DNA of 64,000 nt from Paramyrothecium sp. XJ0827 (taxonomy: Eukaryota > Ascomycota > Sordariomycetes > Hypocreales > Stachybotryaceae), in the NCBI GenBank assembly GCA_020881915.1, contig JAJFPB010000005.1, forward strand, positions 744,001-808,000. The letters are read 5' to 3'. The number at the start of each line of letters is the position of its first letter. Positions within the stretch are counted from its first letter, which is position 1. Shown in pieces: positions 33,946-44,191 of the stretch. Below the pieces are notes generated by a model. That model saw nothing but the letters and a program-made list of their open reading frames with translations. It was not told where the DNA came from and searched no databases. The position numbers were made by a program, and so were the translations under genes.

Positions 33946-35775
33946 TCAACCCCAGCGCTGGAGAATTTCGGCTTTTCTCTCACTCCTACCGCTAGGTCTC
34001 TTCTCCTCAACCTCCGCAAGCTGCGCCTTGGCTTTATCAACCTCTTGCGCCAGCACCGAGATGGACGCTTCAATGTCCTGATCCACCAGCTGCACCTCGC
34101 CAAACGGCGTCTCGGCCAGGATGCTGTCGCGCAGCAGCTGCACCGCGCATCTCGCGTCGTCCAACTGGCCCATCACGGTACCCTCAAAGTTCTCCTGGGC
34201 GCTGATCGCAACCTCGTCAGCTTTCCTGGTCCGCTCGGCCAGGAGCTTCTCCACGGCGGCGATCTGGGCACTCGGATCGTCTGTCTCGAGCACGGGCAGC
34301 GACAAGCCGAGGGATTCAAGGAGGGCATCGAGCGGCGGTATCTCGGGGATACCGGAGGAGCGGCGGGCACGGGAGTTGGCGGTGTTTGCGCGTTTGCGTA
34401 TAGGCGAGGTTTTGCGGACGGGAGATGCCGGCATAGCTGGCTTGGATGGTTGCTTTGGCCGGGTTGTGTCGACTGCCAGTTCTTCTTTCGCGATAGCCGC
34501 CATGGCAGTAGCTGCGTCTTGGTGTGACTTGTACATCTCGACACGCTCATTCAGGCGGCCGATGCGGTCCAAGAGATAGTCGAGGCATCCATCAACCTAA
34601 GCACTGATCAGTATGCCAACGGGATGTCGCATGTTTAGGCTATCATACGTAAGTAGCAGCGATTGCCGAGCGATTGAGGCCCTGCCCACTGCTCGCAGAG
34701 ATGGATTGGAGCGCCGGTTCGAGGTGCTGCTGCTCGACAGACATTTGCGCCACAGGGAGAATTTCCGAGTACAGAGACTCGACTTCTTCCTCGAGCGCCT
34801 TGACGTCGGCTTGGGTGACCTGCCGCTCACCAGCCGACGCGTTGCTCGAACTCAATAATGACTCGAGAAATACAGTGTCGAGTCTTGCTCGGACCGTCTC
34901 GACAGTGGTCTTGATCAACCTGAGCAAGGCGTTAGTTTGGGTTCGCAGCTGTAGTTGGACGACTCACCGCATGCACAACTCCCTCAGCTTCTCTACATCT
35001 TTCGCTTCTTCAGGATCTTCCTGCTTGAGCTCCCAGCCAAGCTTCTGCAAGCCCGAGAGTAGTCTGTCGTCGGATTGGAATGCAGCCTTCACGGCGGCGT
35101 CCAGGCCCGGCGAAGCATCCTTGGATTGGTCCTCGAGGTCGGATAGCTTGAACTCGATGCTTTGGGAAACCTCGGCCACCTAGCAGGCAAGTCAACGGAG
35201 AAATCCAACTGGGGAATTAAAGTCGCGAAATGGGCCTCGTACGTCTGCCATTAACTCCCTGTACCGCGCCTCGTGCTTGCGGCGCCGCGAGACCTCGAGG
35301 TCCTGCCTCCGGGCGTCACCGTCGGCCTCCTTCTTGAGCATGCGCTGCAGGGCGGCCTGCTGCTGACGCAAGGACTCAGTCTGACGAGCAATGCTCTGCG
35401 TGGAGCGCCGCAGCTCGTCGACGGCAAGCCTGAGGCTCTCCTCGTCGACGTCGGGCGCCTCCCCGAGGTCGTGCAACGCGGCCAGCCTGTCCACCTCACC
35501 GCTCCTGTCGAGCGCGGTGTAGCTGCGAGGCACCGAGCCGAGTCAGCAGGATGCCGTGGGAAGTCCTGGGTCTGAGCGTGAACCTACAGCGCCAGCTCAT
35601 CCGGGGTGACGAGCGTGTCTGGGGTGAGGTGGGTGACGGCCCACTCCGCAAAGGCAGTGCCGTGCTGGGCGTCGCCGACGGCTCGCTGCACGTCCTCGCG
35701 GCGTGCTGGGATGCCGTAGGTACGTGCGGCCTTGAGCAAAAGGGCCTCGGCACGGTCGCGAGTTGTCAGGTCCAT
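33946..35775 (-). CDS. Coiled-coil protein, possible augmin (HAUS3-like) subunit
   Basis: Five exons on the minus strand (35775-35588, 35522-35243, 35179-34968, 34919-34649, 34596-33946), all phases consistent, give 533 aa. The N-terminal about 80 residues are globular (TTRDRAEALLLKAARTYGIP, a helical fold). Long heptad-rich coiled coils follow: LRRSTQSIARQTESLRQQQAALQRM, KALEEEVESLYSEILPVAQM and LVDQDIEASISVLAQEVDKAKAQL. A basic Ser/Pro linker (SPVRKTSPIRKRANTANS) divides the molecule near residue 370. There is no motor, kinase or membrane motif. Length and layout resemble subunits of the augmin complex that nucleates branch microtubules, in particular HAUS3-like proteins. This assignment is a guess from architecture, and other spindle or kinetochore coiled-coil proteins are possible. 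Confidence 0.8.
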
Positions 35776-37405
35776 TGAGGGCCGGGAGGGTGCAGGTGGG
35801 CTGCACGATGGCGGGTTATTCGAGACGTTCGAGATGTTGCACAAATAGCAGCACAGAGACGATCCCGTTGTTCAGTGAGAAAGGTTTCTTTCAGGCAGTA
35901 TTAAGAAAAATTGTGCAAGTAGAGTTTGACTGCCATGTCAATGAGCGCCGTCCAAGTGGGTGCGGACAAACAATGGCATCGATAGACTGTTTTGAAAGAA
36001 AAGAAATTCCTGGTCATGGTTGATGTTTTCTTCGATCAACATTGCTGTCGATGCAGGCCTCTGTAGTAGCACAAGCAGTTGCGCCCACCGCCAATTCCAC
36101 AGCGGCCTCGGCCGCGTCGTTGGTCGGGAAATGCACTGAGCTGGCAACTTGATCAGCGCGCCAAGGGGCGCTAGCGCACTTGCAACAGGCGCTAAGCGGG
36201 AGTGGAGATGTGCCAGATGCTGCGGCGGCCGCCTGGGGCAGCGTTTGGTGCAAACGCCGTACAAGATTTCTAGAATCATGGAATCGTCAATCGGGAAATT
36301 GAGGCTGGTTATTGGCGTTTGCTGGGCTTGACATTGGAGCCTCGTTCAATCATTTGCGCCTGCAAGGTGATAAACATCCGTGCAGCCGGATCTACAGGCA
36401 CGGTAAGGCGACGAAGGGTCCTCAACTTCAGCCTCACGTGAGCGTCGATTCCAACGTCGTGTAAGTCAGAACCTCGTCTCCATCCGACATGAAGCTACTC
36501 TACTGGAACACACCCGATCTCCTATCAAGTGAATGGAGAATTCTTACCGTGGTCTTGGGATGTGTTTGTTTCGGCTTCACCCCGCGACCGGGAGCCAACA
36601 TCCCCAGACGCCTCGCCACCACGGGCCTGGATCTGTCCTTGACGATATCCAATCGGCTCACCTTACCGGATATCTTTCCTGTACAGTAGTCTTTATTGTT
36701 CTGGGCCCTGAAATTATCTGTGCTTTTGCTGTCAATAGGACCGGGTGTGGAATGGTACCGACCTCCTGGGACCGGATCTCATTCCCCTGAATTACAATGT
36801 TTGCTCACCGCGGTGACTGGATCCGAGGGCTGTCCAATTTCGTCATCGAGAAGGAAAACAGCATCTCGAGGCCTTTCATGCAAGTTTCCTCCTACGTACT
36901 GTATGAGCCGCTGTCAAACAATGGGGCCGGGTAGCTGTTCACCGACATCCCATTCTCCTTTCAAAAACACCATGGTGCTTTCATCTTGTCGTGCCTCAAC
37001 CACAATGACACTGTTCCCGCGGACAGCTGCTTGTTGCGTCTCAAAGTTCGAGGACATCTCGAGGACAGAGGATCTGTTCTTCAGCAATGCTTTTCTTGTG
37101 TTGTCTGCTGTGTTCTGTGAATTCGGTGGCGACGGCACTCTTGCGGGTGGTATTTCAACTCGGCGATCGCTTCGGTTCTGTCAATCGCATTGCCTCTTCT
37201 TGTCTTTTCTGAACAAAATTTTGCACAACAATCCCTCGAGCAAACGAAGTCGACCGCACTCATCGATCACCACCTTCGCCGTCGACGTAGCCGACTGTAG
37301 CTCACTTCCGTTGTGCTGGCAGTTGCCATTGCGGCCTGGCAGTCGGGCTTGACAGCTGCTCGGTTTCCCTTTTCCTGCTTTCCTTGGACCAAAGTCTTTC
37401 CGCCA
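35776..37405. other. Divergent intergenic region, coiled-coil / LrgB-like genes
   Basis: 1.6 kb between opposing starts. A 218-codon plus-strand frame at 36696-37352 is Ser/Cys/Thr-rich without any domain and is rejected. C/T-rich leader just before 37406. No gene seen. Confidence 0.55.
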
Positions 37406-39446
37406 ATGTTCGACTCCATTCTTGCTATTCTCCGCACTTCACGAACGCGCTTTATCAACTTCCTTCGCCAGCCTCCGCTTTTGGTTCACCAGCAGACCAT
37501 GGCCGTCGACGATTCTGGACGCGCGGTGGCAGCGACCTCAACCTCGCTGTCTCCCATCTGGAAGGCCCGTTCCCGCAACGCCCTCCTGTACATCTCCGAT
37601 CTACTGTTAGTCTTCACCATCTACCTCCTCAGCGAACTGGTTATCTGGGGCCTGAGCCGACCCCTCTCCCTCGGCGGCATTCAGTTCTTCTCCTCCATCA
37701 TGGGAATGATCCTCGTCTTCATCCTCATGTTGGTCGCTCACTACTTCTCCCAGAGCACTGACGGCGCTTACTTCTCCCACCTTCGCTCCAAGGTATGTGA
37801 TCATCCCCTTCCCTTTTCGAGAGACTGGCTAACATGACGTGTTTACAGGTCGATTTCATCAACAATCACCTTGGCATTGGGTTCCCGATACCCATTGTCA
37901 TGCTTGATGAAGCCGAAATCCTCAAGGCTCCTGAAGTCGCCCGAATCATCGGCAACTTTCGTACGTTTACCCCCTGTCATCTCTTCCCTCAACACTCGAC
38001 GTCATATGCTGACTTTTCTTAGTTGTAACCAACCTCGTGTCCTGGACAGTGGTCTTTCTCTTCTCCGTCGGCCTTCTCAAGGTGGTCGCGTCCCTGGTCT
38101 CACGCGTGGAGCAGGCCAGCAGCGCTTCCTCTGGCTCCGCAATCGCCATTCTTGGTCGTGGGAACTCGCCCCCGAGCACCGGTACCAACGCTGGCGACAA
38201 AGAATCCCGGCTTGTCACTCCGGCTTCGCCGGCGGGTCTCGCGGCGGCGTCCGCGGCCGACCAATCTAACCAATCTACTACTGACGTCGGAACTATAGAC
38301 CATGTCGCACTCCCTGCGCCACAGCGCATCGGCTCGGGCAATAGCCTGTTCGTCGTTCCGCTCTCCTTCCTTCTCATCTTCGCTCTCGGTGTTCCCGTCG
38401 CTGTAGCTACTGGTGACCATCGCGTCCTCGATGGTCTTTGTGTGTGGTGCATCTGGATCTCCAGTGTGCGCCTGCAGAAGAACTTCAGGACTTCCTCGCT
38501 CATGGCCTCCCTACCTCGCGGCAAGAACATCTTGGCCACGCTGATGAACCCTGTCCTCTTCACAACGCTGACCTTGACGGCCTACACGAGAGTCAAGGCA
38601 TACGCCAGCGGATCCCTGCTTATCGACATCTTGAAGACTTTCAGCGGCGGTTCGCCCCTTTACGCCCTTTGGACGGCCAAGGCCACCGGCGTGATCCTTC
38701 CCCGTAATCCAACCGGCTGGTTCGGCGCCGGTGATGCCGCACTCTCTCTCCTCGAGTGCGGCCTCTTTGTCTGGGGGTTCAAGCTCTACGAATGCCGTCG
38801 CCAGCTCTTCAGCAAGGCTGGTTTCTGCACCATCCTCATCGCCACCGTCGCCGCCGCTGGCAACGTCTTTCTCTGCACGCTTGCCGGCAGAGGCATGGGG
38901 ATGGCGGCGCCTGAATCTCTGGCCTTTTCCGCGCGCAGCGTGACGCTCGCTCTCTCCAAGCCGGCGATGCAAATCATTGGAGGCAACGTCGCGGTGAACG
39001 CGGCATTGGTGGTAAGCAACGGCATCCTTGGACAGCTCATGTACCCCTTCGTGCTGCACAGACTCGGTGTAAGTGTTGAAAACCCGACCCCTACTCCCGC
39101 TCCCGCAGCTCCGGTCGCCCCGCTCACACAGGAACAGGCCGGACCCAACGAAGACATCGAGATGGACAACCTCGCCGAGGCTAACGAACAGCAGGGGGCA
39201 ACGCCCTCGCCGCTTGCTATCCGAAAGAGCCTCGAGGAACTCCTTGGTGATAGCGCTGCGACAATCGGAGCCGGCGTCACTGTGGGCATCAACGGCGCCG
39301 CCATGGGCGTGGCCTACCTGTACGCGACAAACAGCCGCGCCGCGCCTTACGCAGCGCTGAGCATGACCGTATTTGGCGTGATGACTGTAGTGTTCACTAC
39401 GGTTCAGCCTTTCCAGGACGTCCTTGTTGGCCTGGCGCACATGTGA
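37406..39446 (+). CDS. LrgA/LrgB-type membrane protein (plastidic glycolate/glycerate transporter-like)
   Basis: Three exons (37406-37792, 37849-37960, 38023-39446), 640 aa. The N-terminal half carries several membrane helices (LLYISDLLLVFTIYLLSEL, FFSSIMGMILVFILMLVAHYF, WTVVFLFSVGLLKVVASLV), as in LrgA. A Ser/Ala/Gly linker follows. The C-terminal half is LrgB-like: GWFGAGDAALSLLECGLFVWG, YECRRQLF, ESLAFSARSVTLALSKPAMQIIGG, NAALVVSNGILG, GINGAAMGVAYLYATNSRAAPYAALSM. Fused LrgA-LrgB proteins are known from plants, where PLGG1 exports glycolate and glycerate from chloroplasts, and bacterial LrgAB/CidAB affect cell lysis and pyruvate uptake. Fungal members occur but their cargo and membrane are not established. 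The acidic loop before the last helices (QAGPNEDIEMDNLAEANEQ) is likely cytosolic or matrix-facing. Confidence 0.86.
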
Positions 39447-40052
39447 AAGAATAACGGGAAGGGGGCTTGAATGCATTTGCAAGGCGTCACACATAAACCG
39501 ATTTGCATCTGGAGTGGCCGTTGTCTTTTTACGACGATAAGTGGTGGAAATACCCTCGCACATAGACAGGATCTTTTGTTTTTCTTTTCTTTTGTTATCA
39601 TGTAGCAGGTGCATTCTTTTCTTGTCATCACGTAGGAGGTGCATGCTAGGAGGGGTTATTGTACTTTCATTTCTGAGATATAGTTCTGTCTTCCCGCGAC
39701 TCATGGATGAGGCGGAGGGCGAGGAGTTCTGATCTGAAGCAGCTTTGTGTATGATGATTGCGAGGTTACAGGGACTACAGGGCGATATCCTGATGAGGAC
39801 GAGCCATCATATCTTGGCAGAACGTATCTATCAGGATCTCTGTTGTTTTAGACTGTTACCTGAGGCAGTGCACGCCCCCTGAGTAGGCTCATGAAGGACG
39901 AAAGGGAGGATATGCGAGCTACAGGATATACCTGAAATAGACCACGCTTTTACTACAAATGGGGACTGTGCCCGCTTAGAATCTCTGTGCATGTAATGTA
40001 TGTGACGTAACGTGAAACCGATATGACCAGCCGGATTTTGTGCAACAGCCTT
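39447..40052. other. Intergenic region between convergent genes
   Basis: 606 bp, T-rich on the LrgB side (long T/C tract about 39570-39600). No gene seen. Confidence 0.6.
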
Positions 40053-40875
40053 TTACTCCAACCTAGGGGCGGGAACGTTAGCACGTCTGCTCTGCTTCTG
40101 CGGATCGGCGCAGCGCTTCCGGGAGTGAATAGCACGCCGCGCGTAGAGACACGCTTACCTCTCAATCAGATGCAGCCCACTCGCCGTCTCGACGACGCCG
40201 CTGATCTCGCCGGGCTTTAGGGCAAAGGCGGCGTCCTCAAACTCCTTCTGCATGTCGCCCTTGCCAAAGTAGCCAAGGTCGCCCCTCTTGCGCGCGGACG
40301 AGCAGTCCGACTCGGACATGGCCAGCTCGCCGAGGGAGATCTCGCCGTCGCGGATGCGGCGCTCGTGCTCGCGGATGATGGCGGCGGCCTCGTCCTTGCC
40401 GCGGGTGATGTCGGCCTCGCGCCAGGAGCTGGGGCGGCGCGACTCGCGGTGCTTGACGAGGAGGTGGGCGGCGCGGATCTTGCCCTCGGGGATGCCGGGG
40501 GCGGCGCCGGCGCGGTTGCCGGCGGAGTGGTGGGTGGCCATGTAGTGCTTGAGCTTGTCGGTGTCGGTGCCGGCGGGCGGCTCCCAGCGCGAGACCTTGT
40601 CGGTGGAGTTGAAGTAATAGGGAAGGTTCTTGGAGTTGGAGTGGCGGACCTCCCAGTTGGGAGGGAGACCGGTTTCGGACGAGTCAGCCTGTTGTTAATT
40701 CACGATAACGGGTTAGTGACGCCTGTCATTGTTTATGTCTTGGATTGGCGTCGCGACGAGTGACTCGGGAAGAAAGGGGACCGGCAGAGGGAAGGGAGGG
40801 GTTTTGACGATGGTGGCAGCCCGTGGTGTTGAGATGCGCGCCAGGTGGGGGGAGGGGGAGAACAATGCGTACCAT
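40053..40875 (-). CDS. pin1: Parvulin peptidyl-prolyl isomerase Pin1/Ess1 (WW domain plus rotamase)
   Basis: Isomerises phospho-Ser/Thr-Pro bonds, notably in the RNA polymerase II C-terminal domain. I splice three coding exons: 40875-40873 (only the ATG), 40688-40159, and 40062-40053 (10 nt encoding the end of Arg plus LE and stop). The introns are 184 bp (GTACGC...ACAACAG, branch CACTAACC) and 96 bp (GTAAGC...CCCTAG, branch GTGCTAACG). The protein is 180 aa: WW domain GLPPNWEVRHSNSKNLPYYF...W.PP (residues about 8-40), then a parvulin domain with IRAAHLLVKHRESRRPSSW (basic phosphate-binding Arg pair), SESDCSSARKRGDLGYFGKGDMQKEFEDAAF and a C-terminus HLIERLE. The C-terminus and the first residues M-ADSSETGLPPNW match other fungal Pin1 proteins only with both tiny exons. 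Confidence 0.92.
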
Positions 40876-41867
40876 GGTGTTCTGCAGAAAGATGTGTAGG
40901 CGGAGAGGGAACGGAAGAAATTCGAGTCTGGCGCAGGGTCTTGCAGGGTTTTTAAAAAGCCTGATAGCTAACGAGTGCAGTGGATGGTGAAATCGAGGGG
41001 ATCCGCGTGATTGCTGCAAGGTCCAGTTCTTGAGACAGGTTCTGAGGAGGGGGGGATGAAGGATGGGATGGACGTTGGTCGTGTGGGGGAGGCGATGACG
41101 TCCCAAGCTGGTTGGTTGGTTGGCTGGCTGAACAGGGCTGCGCTGCGCTGCACTGCGTTGGCGCTGGCGTTGGCGTGGGCGTTGGCCCGGGGAAAAAAGA
41201 AGGGAAAGGAAAAGAGCTGAAGGATCTTGGCCCAAAGGAGCGTAGCGCCGGGCTAGGGATGATGGAGGCTTAATTAGGTACAAAGTACCTTGCATTAATT
41301 GGTTTAACCTACCCCCAAGCATATTATAATCGTCGCCATCGTCGCCTTGTCATTCTAAATTCAGCTTGGGCACCAAGGCAGCTTTTTACTACATAACTAT
41401 AACTGACTAGCTGTAAATATCATCTGTGTTAAAAATATCAAAAACAGAAGATATCATTAACAAGCCTCGGATGTTAGGGCAAGCTATAGCACGGCCTAGA
41501 CGTTCCTCCTCCCTGATCTTATAATCAACGTCATTCCTCAACCTAGTCGCTGTGTGTTCATATTCGGTTGTTACCTTGCAACTCATCAATAGCCATTGTC
41601 GAGCCACCTCCAGAGGCCAGCAGATCATCTTTGGTACAAGCAGTTTTGACGTCATTCTTTGAAGGTTTCAAGAACACCCATGGTCCCACGGGACGGAAAG
41701 GAAAGGATGACGAGTTCAGCGGTTGTAGAATGGTGTATATAACTATTCATGGAGCGAGTTACAGCCTCAATTACAATACTTGCATTGCTACTGGGCAAAT
41801 GGACTATGTCAACATAGATCTCTTATTAGCCTACAAAATTTATGAGCCCAGTCGAACCCTCTTTAAC
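40876..41867. other. pin1 promoter and AT-rich flank
   Basis: The first about 350 bp is the G/A- and repeat-rich promoter of pin1, including GGTTGGTTGG and tandem GCGTTGGCG-like units around 41150-41190. From about 41278 composition turns A/T-rich. AGGTAC-AAA-GTACCT (41276-41290) is a perfect 6-bp inverted repeat at the switch. An 82-codon minus frame at 41407-41655 has no recognisable domain. No gene called. Confidence 0.5.
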
Positions 41868-43628
41868 CTACGGTGCAGCATTCTCCTCCGCGGCTCTCGC
41901 TTCGTAGACCTGCTTCTCTTCCTCACTCAGGGCACCCCACACGGCAAATGCATCATCGACTTCCATCCCGACCAGCTCTTTGCGAAGCACCATAAGCCCG
42001 TTGACTCGTACCCTGGCTGCTCGCTCGTAGCGCCGAGTTCCTGTCGATTCGTTCCGGGGCTTGGGTTCTCCTATAGGCTTGCAGTAAACCGATGTGCCGT
42101 CAGCCAGCTCCCTCTCATATTTTGCCCAAGCCTCGCGACGTAGCGTCTGACACCGGGCGCGGTAACTTTCTTTTCGGTACTCAGGAAGCGCGAACCATGC
42201 TGGATCAACGTAAATGCTCCTCAAGCCCGTCTCCGTGGCGAAGAGATTTACGGGTGAACAACGGTTGCCGACGGGTGGCCAGTCGTGTGCTCCAAAATGA
42301 TCAACCTGAGAGGGAGGCGGTATTGGGGGCCAAGACATCATATCCTGGACAAACGTCTTGTCCTGTAAGAACATCGAGTACGGAGGCGAAAAGGCCCGAA
42401 GGGCGTCTATGCATTCCATGCTGCGGGCTTCCGCCTCTTCGGCTGTAATGATACCGAGTCGGCGCTCCTCACTTGTGAAATATATCGAGCGAACGACGTC
42501 TAATGGCCGTCGCTCCTGCGCCGACAGGCCTTCTTGATGCTGAGCCCAGGCCTCGCGACGCATTGCCTCGACCCGGGCGCGATATGCTTCCCTTTGGTCT
42601 TCAGTGAGGGCGCACCACCCTGTCTCAGCGTCGAAAATCAGGAGGCCCATCTCTTGTCCGAAGAGTTGTATAGGGGAGTGCCGATTTCTGATAGCTGGCC
42701 AGTCGTCGGATCCATACTTGTCTGTGTGGCAAACTTGGAGAGCAAGTTGGTATTGTGCATTGCGAGCGCCGTATTCTTCTTCGGTTATGTTGCCAAGCAC
42801 AAGCTGCTCACCGAGTTGCCTCTGGGCGCGAAGGATATCAGGAAGCTGAAGAGCCCGTGGTGCGTCACATGCCGGCTCTGGTATTAAGGGGGTCTGCGTT
42901 AGACCGAGACTAGGCGATGCCATCGTCCCAGTTTGCTCCGCTTGCATCTCGGCTCTGTAGTCCGGATGTTCATGCATGGTGTGTTGACATAAAGCAGCAT
43001 GCCACACGCGGAAATCCAACTCCAGCTGATTTGATATCAGCCTTACGGCCTGCGAGGCCCCTGGTTGACCAACAGCACCTGCCAAGCTCATAATGGTAAC
43101 ATCTGTGTCATCCAGGCCATGAAAATAGCGCGCTATCAACGCAATTTCTTCGTTATTTAGCATATCCGTAAGCAGGCCGCGGGCTAGAGCGATCTTGCCC
43201 TTATCATAGAGCTCTTTTGGTGTGCTTAATATTCCACCGGTAGCATGCTGGATATTGGCGCGTACTATGCTGGGCGGTGGCCAGAGTAGCGCTTCATGCA
43301 TCTCGTCGAGGGTCAAAGAGTTGGGATAGGCCAGTGCTTTGCCTATGATATCGCTGCGACTGAGAAGAAGCGCCCGCTCCTCGTCTGTTAGCCGGTCCTG
43401 CTCGTCCTGGGCCTTGATATAGAGGGCCTTTGGGATTCCATGGTCGGCTTCCTGGCGTTCCCGCTCCGCACGACGTTCCTGGGATATGCGCTCCGCAGTC
43501 GCAAAGGCAGCGGCCTCACTGCGCCGTATGGCCTCGGCACCTTCCTCTGTCCCGGAATCGACATCGGGATCAGGCCAGTCCTCCTCGTGGGTTCCAAGAG
43601 TCAGAGCCATGGCGCGAGGGTCTGCCAT
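41868..43628 (-). CDS. Lineage-specific protein with duplicated HMG-box-like modules
   Basis: Intronless, 586 aa from the first real ATG at 43628 (MADPRAMALTLG). The frame extends 12 codons further upstream only through a TTG. Residues about 20-75 are acidic then Arg/Glu-rich. From about residue 270 a unit of about 130 aa is duplicated. Copy one contains DDWPAIRNRHSPIQLF, CALTEDQREAYRAR and MRREAWAQHQ. Copy two contains HDWPPVGNRCSPVNLF, FALPEYRKESYRAR and LRREAWAKYE. The pattern P-x-x-L-F-x-x-E, then W-x-x-L-x-x-x-x-R-x-x-Y, recalls an HMG box. The C-terminal end (FAVWGALSEEEKQVYEARAAEE) looks even more like the second and third HMG helices. I do not recognise the family. DNA binding is inferred from this resemblance only. 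The AT-rich flanks suggest an accessory locus. Confidence 0.75.
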   Translation of the reverse strand: MADPRAMALTLGTHEEDWPDPDVDSGTEEGAEAIRRSEAAAFATAERISQERRAERERQEADHGIPKALYIKAQDEQDRLTDEERALLLSRSDIIGKALAYPNSLTLDEMHEALLWPPPSIVRANIQHATGGILSTPKELYDKGKIALARGLLTDMLNNEEIALIARYFHGLDDTDVTIMSLAGAVGQPGASQAVRLISNQLELDFRVWHAALCQHTMHEHPDYRAEMQAEQTGTMASPSLGLTQTPLIPEPACDAPRALQLPDILRAQRQLGEQLVLGNITEEEYGARNAQYQLALQVCHTDKYGSDDWPAIRNRHSPIQLFGQEMGLLIFDAETGWCALTEDQREAYRARVEAMRREAWAQHQEGLSAQERRPLDVVRSIYFTSEERRLGIITAEEAEARSMECIDALRAFSPPYSMFLQDKTFVQDMMSWPPIPPPSQVDHFGAHDWPPVGNRCSPVNLFATETGLRSIYVDPAWFALPEYRKESYRARCQTLRREAWAKYERELADGTSVYCKPIGEPKPRNESTGTRRYERAARVRVNGLMVLRKELVGMEVDDAFAVWGALSEEEKQVYEARAAEENAAP

Positions 43629-44191
43629 CTCGCGTGGACTCGACCGGGCGATTGCCTCGGCCAATGAGCTTCAAGTGAATCATGGTTCGCGGAAACGGTT
43701 ATGAAATGCTAGTGAAAAGCGTGGAGGTGGACCTCAATTTCTATGGAACCCAGTAGTTTTATGGGGCAATTTTCCAACGCAGAGCAGAGAAGGGCAATAA
43801 TTCAAGCGGCGCAAGGCAGTTTTAATTAGTGTACAGTAAGTGCATCTCCGTCTCGACAGGCCGCACGCTGGTGATTAACAGTAGCATGGTTTTCCACGTT
43901 TTAACTCGGGCCGTTTGATAGATTAGGTTTGATCTGGCCTGAGTCGGGTAGCGCTTGTTACTATATTCCGGTAGAAGGTGGTTGCGGCGATGAAGGACTG
44001 AGGTAAGCATCTGAAGAGGGCAAATGACAAAAGGTACGAACTCTGGTTGCGGTTCCTGATGTAATTAAAACTTGCATGTAACAATATGTCTGTGCATCCT
44101 ATCAAGTCGATCATATTGCTTCATCAATCTTCCTCGTCAAAGCAGACAATGGCGACGTCTACCCTATTATGCCCATCACCCAAACCGACCC
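43629..44191. other. AT-richer intergenic region
   Basis: 563 bp, no gene seen. Promoter of the repeat protein gene and 3' flank of the aspartic-protease-like gene. Confidence 0.55.

Noticed and set aside
36696..37352. 218-codon plus frame before the LrgB-like gene
   Set aside because: Ser/Cys-rich, no motif; lies in promoter DNA, and the true start is at 37406.
38511..39704. 397-codon minus-strand frame opposite the LrgB-like gene
   Set aside because: His/Arg-rich shadow without motif; the plus-strand gene has clear membrane helices and LrgB motifs.
40726..41322. 198-codon minus-strand frame covering the pin1 start region
   Set aside because: Pro/Arg/His-rich and without domain; it spans the pin1 intron and promoter.
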